Assembly: GCF_000764305.2 (NCBI RefSeq)
Contig: NW_025946979.1
Coordinates: 1-64,000 of the forward strand
Reading direction: 5' to 3'
Source: Hyalella azteca
Lineage: Eukaryota > Arthropoda > Malacostraca > Amphipoda > Hyalellidae
DNA length: 64,000 nucleotides
How positions within the stretch are numbered: position 1 is the first letter of the stretch; every line of letters begins with the position of its first letter. The position numbers and the translations under genes are program-made. Positions 39,147 to 48,617 of this stretch are shown here, piece by piece. The notes below the pieces were generated by a model, which did no database searches, was not told the origin of the DNA, and saw nothing but the letters and a program-made list of their open reading frames with translations.

Positions 39147-39152
39147 TTTATT
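39147..39152 (-). terminator. Possible CPQ polyadenylation signal
   Basis: AATAAA read on the minus strand, about 400 bp after the CPQ stop codon and the first canonical hexamer noticed there. The position is plausible, but the transcript end is unproven. Confidence 0.4.
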
Positions 39153-39548
39153 TAAAAAGCTTGGATTGCTTTCATTCATTTTTCCAAAGAGAAAAATAAA
39201 TGGGTCATGTTGTATACATAATGATTTTATGTCTTACCCTCAGTACTAGCAGAGAGCGGACGTAGCACTGATATGCCCTATTGTAAAGCAAAACTGGGCT
39301 AGAATGACCCACACTTTAATAGGCTCATTTTTCTAAGTGTACATTCGAACTTTAACCACAAGATAGAAAACATTATGAACGAGGAGTTAATTTAAAAAAA
39401 GGTAAAATTGTATGTCTAAAAAGTCAATTAATTGTATGACAATACAATTATTAGGTTAATGAGAGTCCAACAAGAAGCAGTAGTCAACGTTCAATGTAAT
39501 ACCTGAGCAATTCACAAGAACCCGAACACATACATAAATAAGAAAGAA

Positions 39549-39739
39549 TCATTGCTTTTGGAAGTTCAGCACTGAGCCTTGAAAGTCCTGCAGGCTGAAG
39601 CTGAGGTCGGCAGCGACGTACGCCACGGTCGCCCACAGCGCCGAGATTCTGTCAAGTACGTCGGAGTTCTCGACCTCCATCGAGTCCCCGGCGGAGTGGT
39701 GGAACCAGAAGTACCGCTCGTTCGCGTTGTAAAGGGAGC
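39549..39739 (-). CDS. CPQ: CPQ terminal coding exon 9 with TGA stop
   Basis: Encodes residues 439-501. GSLYNANERYFWFHHSAGD carries the last zinc ligand (His453), and the rest (WATVAYVAADLSFSLQDF) matches the family C-terminus. The acceptor is TATTTCACAG. The plus-strand open frame across this exon is an antisense shadow. A second, identical acceptor plus the first ~45 bp of the exon occurs 153 bp upstream. Confidence 0.9.
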
Positions 39740-42700
39740 CTGTGAAATAAAGGAAGGTGTTGCTATGAGCTATGTGGCGGAAATAGTAATACCGCTCGTT
39801 CGAGTTGCATTGGGAGACTGAGAGGAAGAAGGATATGTTGTTGTGATCGTGGTGGAACCAGAAGTACCGCTCGTTCGCGTTGTAAAGGGAGCCTGTGAAA
39901 TAAAGGAAGGTGTTGCTATGAGCTATGTGGCGGAAATAGCAATACCGCTCGTTCGGGTTGCATTGGGAGAATGAGAGGAAGAAGGGATGTTTTGCTGCGA
40001 TCGTGGTGGAACCAGAAGTACAGTTTGTTCAAATTGTCGAGTGAGAATGGGAGAACGAGGAGAGATGTTTGTGTGAGCTATAGTGGAGGGAACTGCAGTT
40101 GGAACTTGACGAAAAACATACATAAAAAAATCTATAAAGAAAAATAAAATTATCGCTGGTCCGGGTATAACGTAAAGTGATAGTTAAATGTATGTAACGC
40201 GCGGTGAGGAATATACTGTTCATCTGTACGGTAATACGGGAACAAGCGCACAGTTCAGGCTAAAGCATGTATCATGAGTAAGTTCAGGTACCATCGTATT
40301 AGCGTATTGGACAGTCTTTCAGCAACACAACCTGCTTGTAACATTTGCTACAAATTTACTGAAAAATATTCACTATTACAAATGCAAACTTAATAAAGCA
40401 AGAACAATAAATACATGCTATAAAAATGCTCTACTATCAACAATCGTTATATTAAGAGGATAACGTCGAATAAACATATATTTTTATACACTTTTTTGGA
40501 CTTGAATACATCAATGCTATCATATTAAACATACCAATGGGAACGCCCTCCGCGACCCAGGGTCCGATGTCCGGACCATCAAAAGAAATCACCAACTGTG
40601 GGTTTTGCATAAATTCATTTAGTTATTAGATAGTGCAATCGATTAGATGTTATAATTTAGTAGCAAGAATTTTTATTTCATTTTCAGCATACTAAAGCAC
40701 ATACATAATGATTTGACGAATAAACATGTTGCAGCATATAGCCTTTACTAGTGGATGAGTAATTTTGAAAAGGTCGTATAACAACAACGTCTTTAATTTG
40801 GTTTTATTTATTGCAGGTTATTATTTATGTACGTAGTAGTTTCTTGCTTGCATTTTTATTGTTTAAGCTCTGAACCTCTTTACCTGCTCGCACATAAATG
40901 TCCGCGTTGTGTTTACTCGTACACAACACAAGCGAAAACAGCCAGTCAAATTGTCATCTTTTAATAAGTAATAATAGTAATTTTTTGTCATCTCAAATAA
41001 GTTTTCAAGAACCTAACATCGGGATGAAAGTTGTTTCGTATGTTGCGCTTAGCGGTATTAAGCTAGTGTATAAAGTACACATCGTGTATATATACTTAGT
41101 GAAATAATCGGAACCATGGAAATAATCGGAAATGAAGAAAGTGAATGCGCTAGCTTATAAATGTAGCACACAATTTTTATTTGCTACTCAAGCTACGTGA
41201 GAATCACACGTTGAGGGATGCCTCATTGTTTCAATAACTGCAACACAGTTTGTTGTATCAATTACTGCAACACGGTTTATTGCTGCAATTACTGCAACAC
41301 AGTTTATTTTTTCAATCATTGCAACACAGTTTATTGTTCCAATTTTTGCAGCGCACCTCAGTGGTGTTGATGGCAGCCGTGAGCTTCAAGACCTCCTGCA
41401 AGATACAAGCCACGTCCGGTCCTGCCCCCACACCCAGACCCAGGGGAGCAAACGTCCCCATGTCGGACTCGAGGATGAGCTGGTAGCGGGCGCTCTCGTT
41501 CCTGTGCAGCTCGAAGTACGCCTGCGGAGTGCGGCCTCGTGATACAAAAAATATATAACTCAGTACTCACTGCAGTGAGTGACAGAGAGCGCATTTTCTC
41601 GTCGACGAAAATATGAAGTCACGGACGGACAGACAGACGGACTGACGGACGGACGGACATGGCGAGCACAATAGTGAATTTTTTCCATAAATGAGAAAAT
41701 GCGCTAAAAATAACGTTCTTAATTCATTTCAATGTGTAAAACACGAAACTGTTTGCTTCTTCCATTCATTTTTTTTCATTTCAGAGAAGTGGATAATTTT
41801 GCTCTGTATATTTCTCTTTGTTTTCACGAGTGTTCCTAAAAACAACATCGATTTTTAAATTTTCTCAAAAGCCCCAAATTTATTTATTCGTTTACGGGCA
41901 CTGTAGCACCGTTAAAAAGAAAATTTAACTAAGCTTCTGCTGCATCGATGGAATTGTAGGATGGACGCGAAAAAAGTTCTGACCTCGCCACCGATGATGC
42001 CGAACTCTTCTGCTGTAAACAGGATAGTTCTGACCGTCCGGCGCGGTCGTAGACCGATCTCCTTCAGCGCCTTCGCCGCGTGATACGACACGAATACTCC
42101 GCCTGCGCGGGAAAACTTAAGTGATGTTGGGTTTCACACAACGAAGAAAATAGTATTGATAATTATAATTGTTATAATAATAAATGAATAATATTAATAA
42201 CCATTTTTTACAAATTATAATCGTCTTTTTTATTGTGTTTTTTTTATGGCAACTCACTTTTACACAAATAAATAGTAAGAAATGATCACATATTCCTTTG
42301 TTTCCTGATAACTATCGTCTTTACGAAATTGAAATACAAATATCGTTGAAAACTGTTGATGTATATGTGCATGAGGATTTAAAAAATTTTCCTGACGATT
42401 TAGCAATCTATAAAATACGTAGGCAATCTTCTTCAATTCGAAAATGCACAATTTTTGCCAGTCAAAAACGTAGCATCACGCCACAATGTCTGCACAGACC
42501 TGCGTCGTCCATGGCCCCGACCCCACCATCCCAGGAGTCGATGTGTCCCGACACGACGACCAGGTCGTCCGGTAGTGCGGACCCCGTGTAGTCGATGATC
42601 GAGTTCCGTGAGAGCGCGTCCGGGAAGTTTTCCGCTTCCATGTACAGCTGGATCGTTATTTGGTTACCTGGCAATTAAGAATGAATCGGTCGAGTTGGAG

Positions 42701-45700
42701 ATTAAATTTTTGTGTCCGGTATTAAGAAATCGACAAGCGTCCTGATTACCTTAATATAATTTAAAAGAATGAAAATGATTTCTCCACGCATTATAAATTA
42801 AAATTAAAATCCTTCATATAACGCATAATGCTTGAAGGGAACTAAAAATGGGACAATTAACGACAGACTTAAAATACATATCAGGGAAATCTCGCGGACT
42901 ACAAGAATTTCCGGCTGCCTACACGTCCCCACTAAATTGAGACTTAAAAGATTTATTTTTCCTTACTCACGATAATAGAATTTGTAGTTCTCCCTACAAA
43001 ACATGAACCGGATTAAGCATCAGTCATTGAGCATCAGGTTGTTGTTGTAGCAACATCAACCACTAGTCCGCTCCGAGGCCGATGAAGCGCGCCACATCGA
43101 TTGGCTGCGTCCAAAGATCGAGTGCCGAAAGTTGTGTCGGTTTGGCCGGGCATCAGGTGGTTCCGACTTCCGAGTTAACTATTATTGATATAAATGTCTT
43201 AACTATTATTCTAATTAAACAACTCTCACCGGACGTATAAAGTCTGTGTAGAGTGAGAGCGTCCTCCTGCGTAATGCATGCCACGGGAATTTTGGTCACG
43301 TTTTCCTGGTAGTTTTGATGGCCAGTGTGCGGGGAGCCGATGGAGAAATCAGTGGCAGACCTAACCAGCGCGGCCACGGCTCCTTGCTTGGCTGCGCGCG
43401 CAGCCCCGTCGCCGCGGTACTCGGCTGACTGACCGTAGCTCTCGAACGGTTGGTTGTAGACTACGATCTTGCCTGCGACCTTTGAAAGGGTAAAAATATT
43501 AGACGTATACATAGGTCATTTGGAAGAAAATGGTACAATTTTGATTCTAATATCTTGTGCCATGATTAGGATTGTTCGACGATGCTATTAACCGCACCTC
43601 CTATGCTATTTAGCCGTTGCCAGGTTGTCAAACAATTGTAAACACTGGTAGTAGGTGGTAAATATTGATATTAGTAATCAGCAAATACTACCTTGATTCG
43701 CGGAATGTTTTCTCTGAGAGAATATTTCAGTTCGTACCTATTAACGTTTATTATTTATTTATTACCTATAATTTATTTGACAACTGTCGGAAACCCAATC
43801 AAACCGTGTGTAATGAGCGCTTTACGCACGTGTCTCTAAAAACATAGGTATAATGAAATTACTTTTTTTACCTTACCTCAAATGAAAAATCCCTCCCCCC
43901 AATTTCAATTTGAAACTCTGCAGATCGTTTCCAAAGTTAATTTAGAAACGCCATTGTTTGTTCAGCTGTAAGGCAAAATTAAGTATATCTCACCTGGTCG
44001 CCGAGACTCTCAAGCTCGTCAAAGCTCGTGACGACGACTGCGTCGGCCACGATGCCCTCAGGAGGCGTTGCTACCGACGTGCCAAGACCGAGGATGTTGA
44101 GCGTCTGCCGACGAGGCTGCAGCAGCATCGCGTGTTCAGAGTTTCTGCGTGTTCGAAACTATAAAATGAGGCCGTACTATGAAGAATAGTTACGAGTTAG
44201 TAACTCAGTCAGCCAATCACTGACAGCTTTGCACATCAATTACTGACGAGGTATGGACAGCTACGTCGTGACTTGGGCGAGTTATGATAGTAGTGCCCAT
44301 GGAGCCGTGCCTTCAAAACTCAATTACGCGTGACTACCAGAGTACACATAACGGCTGATTTCTCGTCTGTAATTGGTGAATTTAGATTGAAAAGCCGTCA
44401 GTGGTAGGTTGACTAAGTTACGAACTTATAACTTATTTTGATAGTACAGCTCATGATTCACAATCATGGTTAGATAATTTGACCGCGTCATTTAGAGTAC
44501 GTTGGAATTTGTCATTTTGTAAAATCGATAAAGAAAATCGAATAGGTTAACTTTTATACGAAATATTAAAAATTATTGAATCGGGAATTTCAATATTAAT
44601 ATCTCGAAATTTTACAGAAAACGCTTTGATAAAAAATTGGCTTACATTCTGAATTTTAGGAATTGAATTCTGGTCGCCAATGGCTTCCTTTTCATTAGGC
44701 TTTCGAAAAGACCTACCAGACAACTGGCTGCGGCAACTGATAAATGAGTCCCAGAATCAAAGCGAGTATATTGAATGAGCTGAACTTTTATGTGAGGATT
44801 GTGGTGGTTCTTATGCATAGATTTTTCTCCTAAATCTGTGTCTTCCAGCTATGGGTTAAACCGTTAAATTAAAGTATTTGAGAATGTTAGATATGCATTA
44901 TCTGGCCATTGTCTGTGTTTGAAAATGAATCTTAAATTATAGTTTAGAAGAGGGGCATTTTTAAACACGTTGTTTCGCTTCAACATATCCTTTCGTTGGC
45001 TCCGCACACTTGGTACTGCCATTATCGAGCACGATTCATTTACAAATATTATTAGCATCGTTTTCATTCACAAAATAAATGCCCAAGTCATGTAGATGTT
45101 CTTGAGAATAGGGATTCAACATGCTGTGCTCAGACTCAGAGCTATCGGTATGACTGACTGATATGAGTACAGCATTTGACGAAATAGTTGCACATTTAAA
45201 TGTAGCATAACTTATCCGATGTCAGATGTACCAACTCAATTTGTGATAATTTACCTCAATTTTACAAATGCACAATTGTGAACTGTAGTACACGCACGTC
45301 AAGGATGATAAGCTACAAAATGTTGCCCCAAGAGGAAAACTTTTATTACAAACGTAAATTTTTATTTTAAAACCAAAAATATATGCTTTTCGGCTTTTTA
45401 TAGCAGGAAAGATTTCAGAATGAGAGTTAACGTTTAGTTTGCATAAGCGATCGAAAAAAATTAACCGTGACGCAGTAAACTTGCAAAGAATTTTCAACTG
45501 AACTCTGAAAAAAGTTATCGCGGCGAGTCGTGCTCTCATAAGACCTTCTTCTCGTTGCCCGTTTAGATTTTTCTGATGAAGTTTTAATTTTGAGGATGCC
45601 ATGAATCTCCCGTTAATGAGATGGCGGGCGAGAGGAAGGCGTCATGGGACCGACCCAGTAACGAAGTTAGCCGAGATCCTTTTTGGCCTGACATTTACTC

Positions 45701-47412
45701 AATAAAAAGTAACCTTTCTAAAAGCATAAACCCAGCACTATGACTATATTTAGCGATAAAAATGTAAGCCTTTCTCCTCATTCTACAAGCGTATTTCTTC
45801 CGGAAAAACGACACGAGAAGCCTAATAATACACCTTCATATAAAATAGAAAGATTAGATATCATATGATTTGTGGAGCTTGACAATTGACGTTTGAATAG
45901 AAATAAAAAGCTTCAATTAGTTCTCTGAATGCATAATACCATCGCGCGAACGCTTAGCTCACATTCGTCATTCGTAATCTTAATAGCGGTTTAATAATGG
46001 CGGTTTAAAGGCACATAGCGACTTATCATCTCAAACGAAAATGTCACGAAACACGAAACAGAAAACACAATAAATTTAAATTACTGTACCCAAGCAACTT
46101 GCCTTTGCCAATGGGGCACCATGACAGGCTCTGAGAAAACTGCATCAAAGCCGTCGATGACGCCCTGAGTTAGCATGTAGTCGATCGCCTGTTCCAACGT
46201 CGCCGTGCCGGACTGGCGAAAACAAAGAAAGAACATTTCGGGTCGAGCACGTGTAACGGGAATATACTGACGGAAAATAAATGCTTGTTCTGCGGATTTG
46301 GCCGTTTGTGGCACCAATAAAAAATTGAACATTGCGGAGAATAAAGGATTATAATAGTTTAAATACGAAATGTAAATTATATCCCGAGAAAAAGAAAAAT
46401 TTAAGTTTTACGTGAGCAAAAAATTGCTGCATCTAAGGTAAGGGATTTAAGCATAGATTTTTGTTGAATTATGCATAGAAAATTGTTTGGAAGTTAACGC
46501 ATAATTAATCATTGCTGCTGTCCACAAATCATCACAAACGTTAACTTCATTCATATGTTTTTCTCCTTTTTTCCAACACCAAGCGATTTGAAAGATAGAA
46601 AAGAAACATATTATTAAAGCTCTCTAACAACGCGCATGCACGGCAGGCAAGATTATCTAACAATAACAATCGACTGCACGACCGGTAATTTGACAGTAAA
46701 GGTCTACCGACAAACAATGAAAAATCAATTATCCGGTGGCCTAATGCATTGTAAATTCTTAACGAATGTAAAGTTGTGCTTTGATTTTATTTATTTAACA
46801 GCATAATATTGAATCCATCACTTCTATAAACAAAAACAATGACGTATTAAAAAAAGGACAAATCACTAATCAAAGGCTTTTTTCGAACGTAACTATATAC
46901 CATCGCGTGATTCATGTCTACTACGGACAAAACGCTATAATATCAAGCGAGGGAAATAAAACAGATCGAAATTTAATTTGAAAATCAATATTAAAATTAT
47001 TTAAAGAAATCAAAGAGGTACTGATAAAAAACATTACTTGGTTGCTCTAGTAGCTAAACAAAGTCATTCATAATGAGATGACTGCTAAATCAGGGCATGA
47101 CACTAAAAATACATTACTTACGAGTCTGGCTCCAAAAGTATCGACGAAATACTGCAGTCCGGCATAAGTCTGACCTTTGCCCCGCCCGTTCAAGAAGTAG
47201 TCGATGATGGCGTCCGCGGCGGCTTGATGGCCTTGAATTTCATCGATTATGTCTTTTGGTATTGAATTGCAATTCAATTCTGCCTTGACGTCAGTTAATC
47301 CATGGATTAGAGGCTCGAATTTTGTCAAAGGCGAGCTTCTGCACTGGGTTATTAGAGCCAGCAACAGTGCGACACGTTGAAGTCGAGATATAAACATGTT
47401 ACCGACGAGCAT
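39549..47412 (-). CDS. CPQ: Carboxypeptidase Q (plasma glutamate carboxypeptidase), 9 coding exons, complete
   Basis: Predicted secreted or lysosomal zinc metallopeptidase of family M28 that releases amino acids from peptides. Coding exons on the minus strand are 47412-47122, 46212-46103, 44144-43994, 43479-43230, 42667-42500, 42102-41984, 41521-41357, 40595-40535 and 39739-39549. They total 1506 bp, encode 501 residues, and all splice phases match. A hydrophobic signal peptide occupies residues ~7-25. The family motifs are collinear throughout: FVDTFGARL, PEGI, GKIVVYNQP, SPHTG, GHIDSWD, GAMDD, TAEEFG, ESDMGTF and WFHHSAGD. By family comparison the zinc ligands and catalytic residues are H309, D321, E355 (general base), E356, D383 and H453, all present. 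The protein is slightly longer than the ~470-residue vertebrate enzyme. A possible polyadenylation signal (AATAAA, minus strand) lies at 39147-39152. Oddities: a GC-AG intron after exon 2, a duplicated acceptor before exon 9, and a solo LTR just upstream. An alternative start at the second Met (residue 6) would keep the signal peptide. Confidence 0.93.
39697..40070 (-). repeat. Tandem duplication of CPQ exon 9 acceptor and exon start (153-154 bp unit)
   Basis: About 2.3 units with period 153-154 bp. Shared landmarks recur at 39701, 39854 and 40008. The middle copy keeps TATTTCACAG followed by the GSLYNANERYFWFHH codons at 39892-39848. The third copy has lost the acceptor. The 153 bp between the two acceptors is a multiple of three and has no stop in the CPQ frame. 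Confidence 0.88.
40535..40595 (-). CDS. CPQ: CPQ coding exon 8 (61 bp)
   Basis: Encodes LVISFDGPDIGPWVAEGVPI plus one base (residues 419-439). It aligns with the family segment G.GTDI.FW..AGVPG. The acceptor is AACCCACAG and the donor is ATTG|GTATGT, phase 1. It is too short to be seen by an open-frame search and was found from phase and homology. Confidence 0.85.
41228..41349. repeat. ~30 bp tandem repeat in CPQ intron 7, 4 units
   Basis: Units of TGCAACACAGTTTATTGTT plus CAAT(T/C)A. The array begins about 8 bp beyond the exon 7 donor, so exon 7 is bracketed by repetitive DNA. Confidence 0.8.
41357..41521 (-). CDS. CPQ: CPQ coding exon 7
   Basis: Encodes residues 364-418, AYFELHRNESARYQLILESD through LTAAINTTE. 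Asp383 in ESDMGTF is a zinc ligand. The acceptor is CTCCGCAG; the nearby CACGAG site would break the frame. The donor is GAG|GTGCGC, phase 0. Repeats flank the exon on both sides: an array about 8 bp beyond the donor and a palindrome-rich element whose edge is 33 bp before the acceptor. Confidence 0.9.
41554..41706 (+). mobile_element. Palindrome-rich MITE-like element, copy 3, in a CPQ intron
   Basis: 153 bp with a perfect ACTCACTGCAGTGAGT palindrome and TCGTCGACGA, GACGGACGGACGGACAT, and GAGCGCATTTTCTC near the left shoulder paired with GAGAAAATGCGCT at the right. It lies 33 bp from the acceptor of CPQ exon 7, antisense to the gene. Confidence 0.82.
41984..42102 (-). CDS. CPQ: CPQ coding exon 6 (catalytic glutamate)
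   Basis: Encodes residues 324-363 and contains GLRPRRTVRTILFTAEEFG. Glu355 is the predicted general base and Glu356 a zinc ligand. The acceptor is CGCGCAG, and the donor GGCGAG|GTCAGA is phase 0. Confidence 0.92.
42500..42667 (-). CDS. CPQ: CPQ coding exon 5 (first zinc ligands)
   Basis: Encodes residues 268-324 and carries two metal-binding motifs: SGHIDSWD (His309) and GAMDDA (Asp321, the bridging ligand in M28 enzymes). The usual GAMDDGG reads GAMDDAGG here, a mild substitution. The acceptor is AATTGCCAG and the donor is GCAG|GTCTGT, phase 1. Reading on past the donor gives an unrelated tail, so the splice is required. Confidence 0.92.
43230..43479 (-). CDS. CPQ: CPQ coding exon 4 (PA-like inserted domain)
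   Basis: Encodes residues 185-267: VAGKIVVYNQPFESYGQ, then YRGDGAARAAKQGAVAALVR, then SPHTGHQNY and VACITQEDALTLHRLYTSG. This is the protease-associated-type domain inserted in M28 enzymes of this subfamily, with the conserved GKIVVYNQP and SPHTG motifs. The acceptor is TTTCAAAG and the donor is TCCG|GTGAGA, phase 1. Confidence 0.92.
43994..44144 (-). CDS. CPQ: CPQ coding exon 3
   Basis: Starts after ACACGCAG with one base that completes Arg134. Encodes NSEHAMLLQPRRQTLNILG, then GTSVATPPEGIVADAVVV and SFDELESLGDQ. The LGLG(T/S)S..TPPEGI and VVTSFDEL segments are diagnostic of the carboxypeptidase Q subfamily. The donor is CAG|GTGAGA, phase 0. The antisense strand of this exon is also open, which is a shadow. 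Confidence 0.92.
46103..46212 (-). CDS. CPQ: CPQ coding exon 2, ends at a GC splice donor
   Basis: Encodes SGTATLEQAIDYML through VPHWQ and two bases of the next codon (residues 98-134), following the acceptor TTTTCGCCAG. The only donor that gives the right phase and keeps the family motif PHW(E/Q)R is AAAG|GCAAGT, the textbook sequence context of the rare GC-AG intron class. GT donors further on (before TTGCTT, or GGGTACAG) give phase 0, which does not fit the next exon's acceptor. Confidence 0.88.
47122..47412 (-). CDS. CPQ: CPQ coding exon 1 (signal peptide and N-terminus)
   Basis: Encodes residues 1-97. Residues ~7-25 (FISRLQRVALLLALITQ) form a basic-then-hydrophobic signal peptide, which fits secretion. 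The exon ends in FVDTFGARL, the family motif just before the SG start of the next exon. The donor is CTC|GTAAGT, phase 0. Met1 was chosen as the longest start; Met6 is equally plausible. The 5' UTR was not traced, and a solo LTR begins 165 bp upstream. Confidence 0.9.
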
Positions 47413-47577
47413 CTGAACAGGGATGAGGAAATTATTCTCTCTGGGTATGAGAGCTGCGTTGAAGTACGCGAACTTCTGTTTTCGTGGGATTAGAACCGCT
47501 TACTATGATTTTTTTTACTGATTGACTAGTAAACAAGATGAATTTGAATGCAACGATAATTGTTATTTTTTGTCTTG

Positions 47578-48129
47578 TGTAGGGATCTTAGCTGAATATT
47601 CGGGAGTACTTCGGGAAACCGATTGAGAAGAAAAACAAAGGTACCGGTAACCAATATGTGGAAGGTAGAATTAAGATAAGGGATTGACGATCCTGTAGCA
47701 GCGTACGAATTCAGGTTTCAGGGCAGACTTATTTTGGGATTAAAGCAAGGATTGGTTTGTAAATTCAGCCAACTGCAGAGGGACAAGTCTACCAGGATAG
47801 AAGTCCACAAGAAGCCGTTACGTCTTGAGATTCGGTGTTCGTTCAATCTCAAAGATATCAGACTAGGTTCTGCTACTGAACTCTAATACTGTGTTTGTGA
47901 TTATTGGAGACTATGCGTACGGTGTAACCGTGTACTTGAACTATTTTCTGTACTGAGCTCTAAGCATACGAATGAAGAAACAGGGCTATGCTATGAAACT
48001 ATGTACTAAACCGATGTTCTATCTAACTTTATTCAAATGTCCTTAATTTAAGTGTTCATTCTTCGTTTAATTTAAGTGATTCTGTTAATTGTAAGATCTT
48101 TATTAAACCTCGGCACCAAAGATCTTACA
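47578..48129 (+). mobile_element. Solo LTR (552 bp) with 5 bp target-site duplication
   Basis: Begins TGTAGGGATCTT and ends AAGATCTTACA, an imperfect inverted terminal pair with TG...CA ends. It is flanked on both sides by TCTTG (47573-47577 and 48130-48134), the 5 bp duplication typical of LTR retrotransposon integration. An ATTAAA polyadenylation-like signal lies near the right end in the loop of a 12 bp perfect hairpin, which suggests plus-strand orientation. No internal retroelement sequence adjoins it, so it is a solo LTR left by recombination. It lies 165 bp upstream of the CPQ start codon, in opposite orientation. Confidence 0.75.
48090..48129. other. Perfect 12 bp hairpin at the LTR right end
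   Basis: TGTAAGATCTTT and AAAGATCTTACA enclose a 16-base loop containing ATTAAA. This presents the presumed polyadenylation signal in a stem-loop, as in the R region of some LTRs. Confidence 0.7.
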
Positions 48130-48451
48130 TCTTGCATCTCATTTCTTGTCTTTTCTAATCAAACGTGCTGTTGTTATTAAATGTATTTGACACAAATTAT
48201 ATTAAAGTCCTTAACTTGCATGCATACTCGACTAATGCAGCAGACTAATGCATAATTACCTCTCCCTTTAACTGCAAAATCCTAAATAAAATTCTTCCCA
48301 CATTAGAATCCGCAAGCGTCTATATTGTACTGGTGTCCATCTCAAGAGGTTGACATCAATCAAACATTTTAACTAGGATAATGATTCAACAAATCTTATT
48401 AATTGGGCCTCGCAGCCTCATTTGAGGTATATAAAGAATGCACTGAAAACA

Positions 48452-48617
48452 CGACCTGAAAAGTTTACGGGCGAGTGCTTCCCACGGCTGCAGCTGAATG
48501 AAACCCAAGTTCTGTTCTTTAATGTGAGTGCCGTATATGTTTCCACCGCAGCACGTGAGACCCACTGCAGCTTGCCGCTATCAATGAGATAAGGTCCAGA
48601 CGCGCCCCTTATCATCA
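48452..48617 (-). other. Open segment bounded by splice-like signals, unidentified
   Basis: Minus strand: TTTTGTCAG acceptor-like site, then an open frame (LMIRGASGPYLIDSGKLQWV... to SRGKHSPVNFSG), then CAG|GTCGTG. It is more GC-rich than its surroundings and lies between the kinase and CPQ genes. No family was recognised. It might be a 5' UTR exon of CPQ or chance. Confidence 0.18.

Noticed and set aside
39579..39821. Plus-strand open frame of 80 codons opposite CPQ exon 9
   Set aside because: Antisense shadow of a GC-rich coding exon and its tandem copy; the minus strand has family motifs and splice sites.
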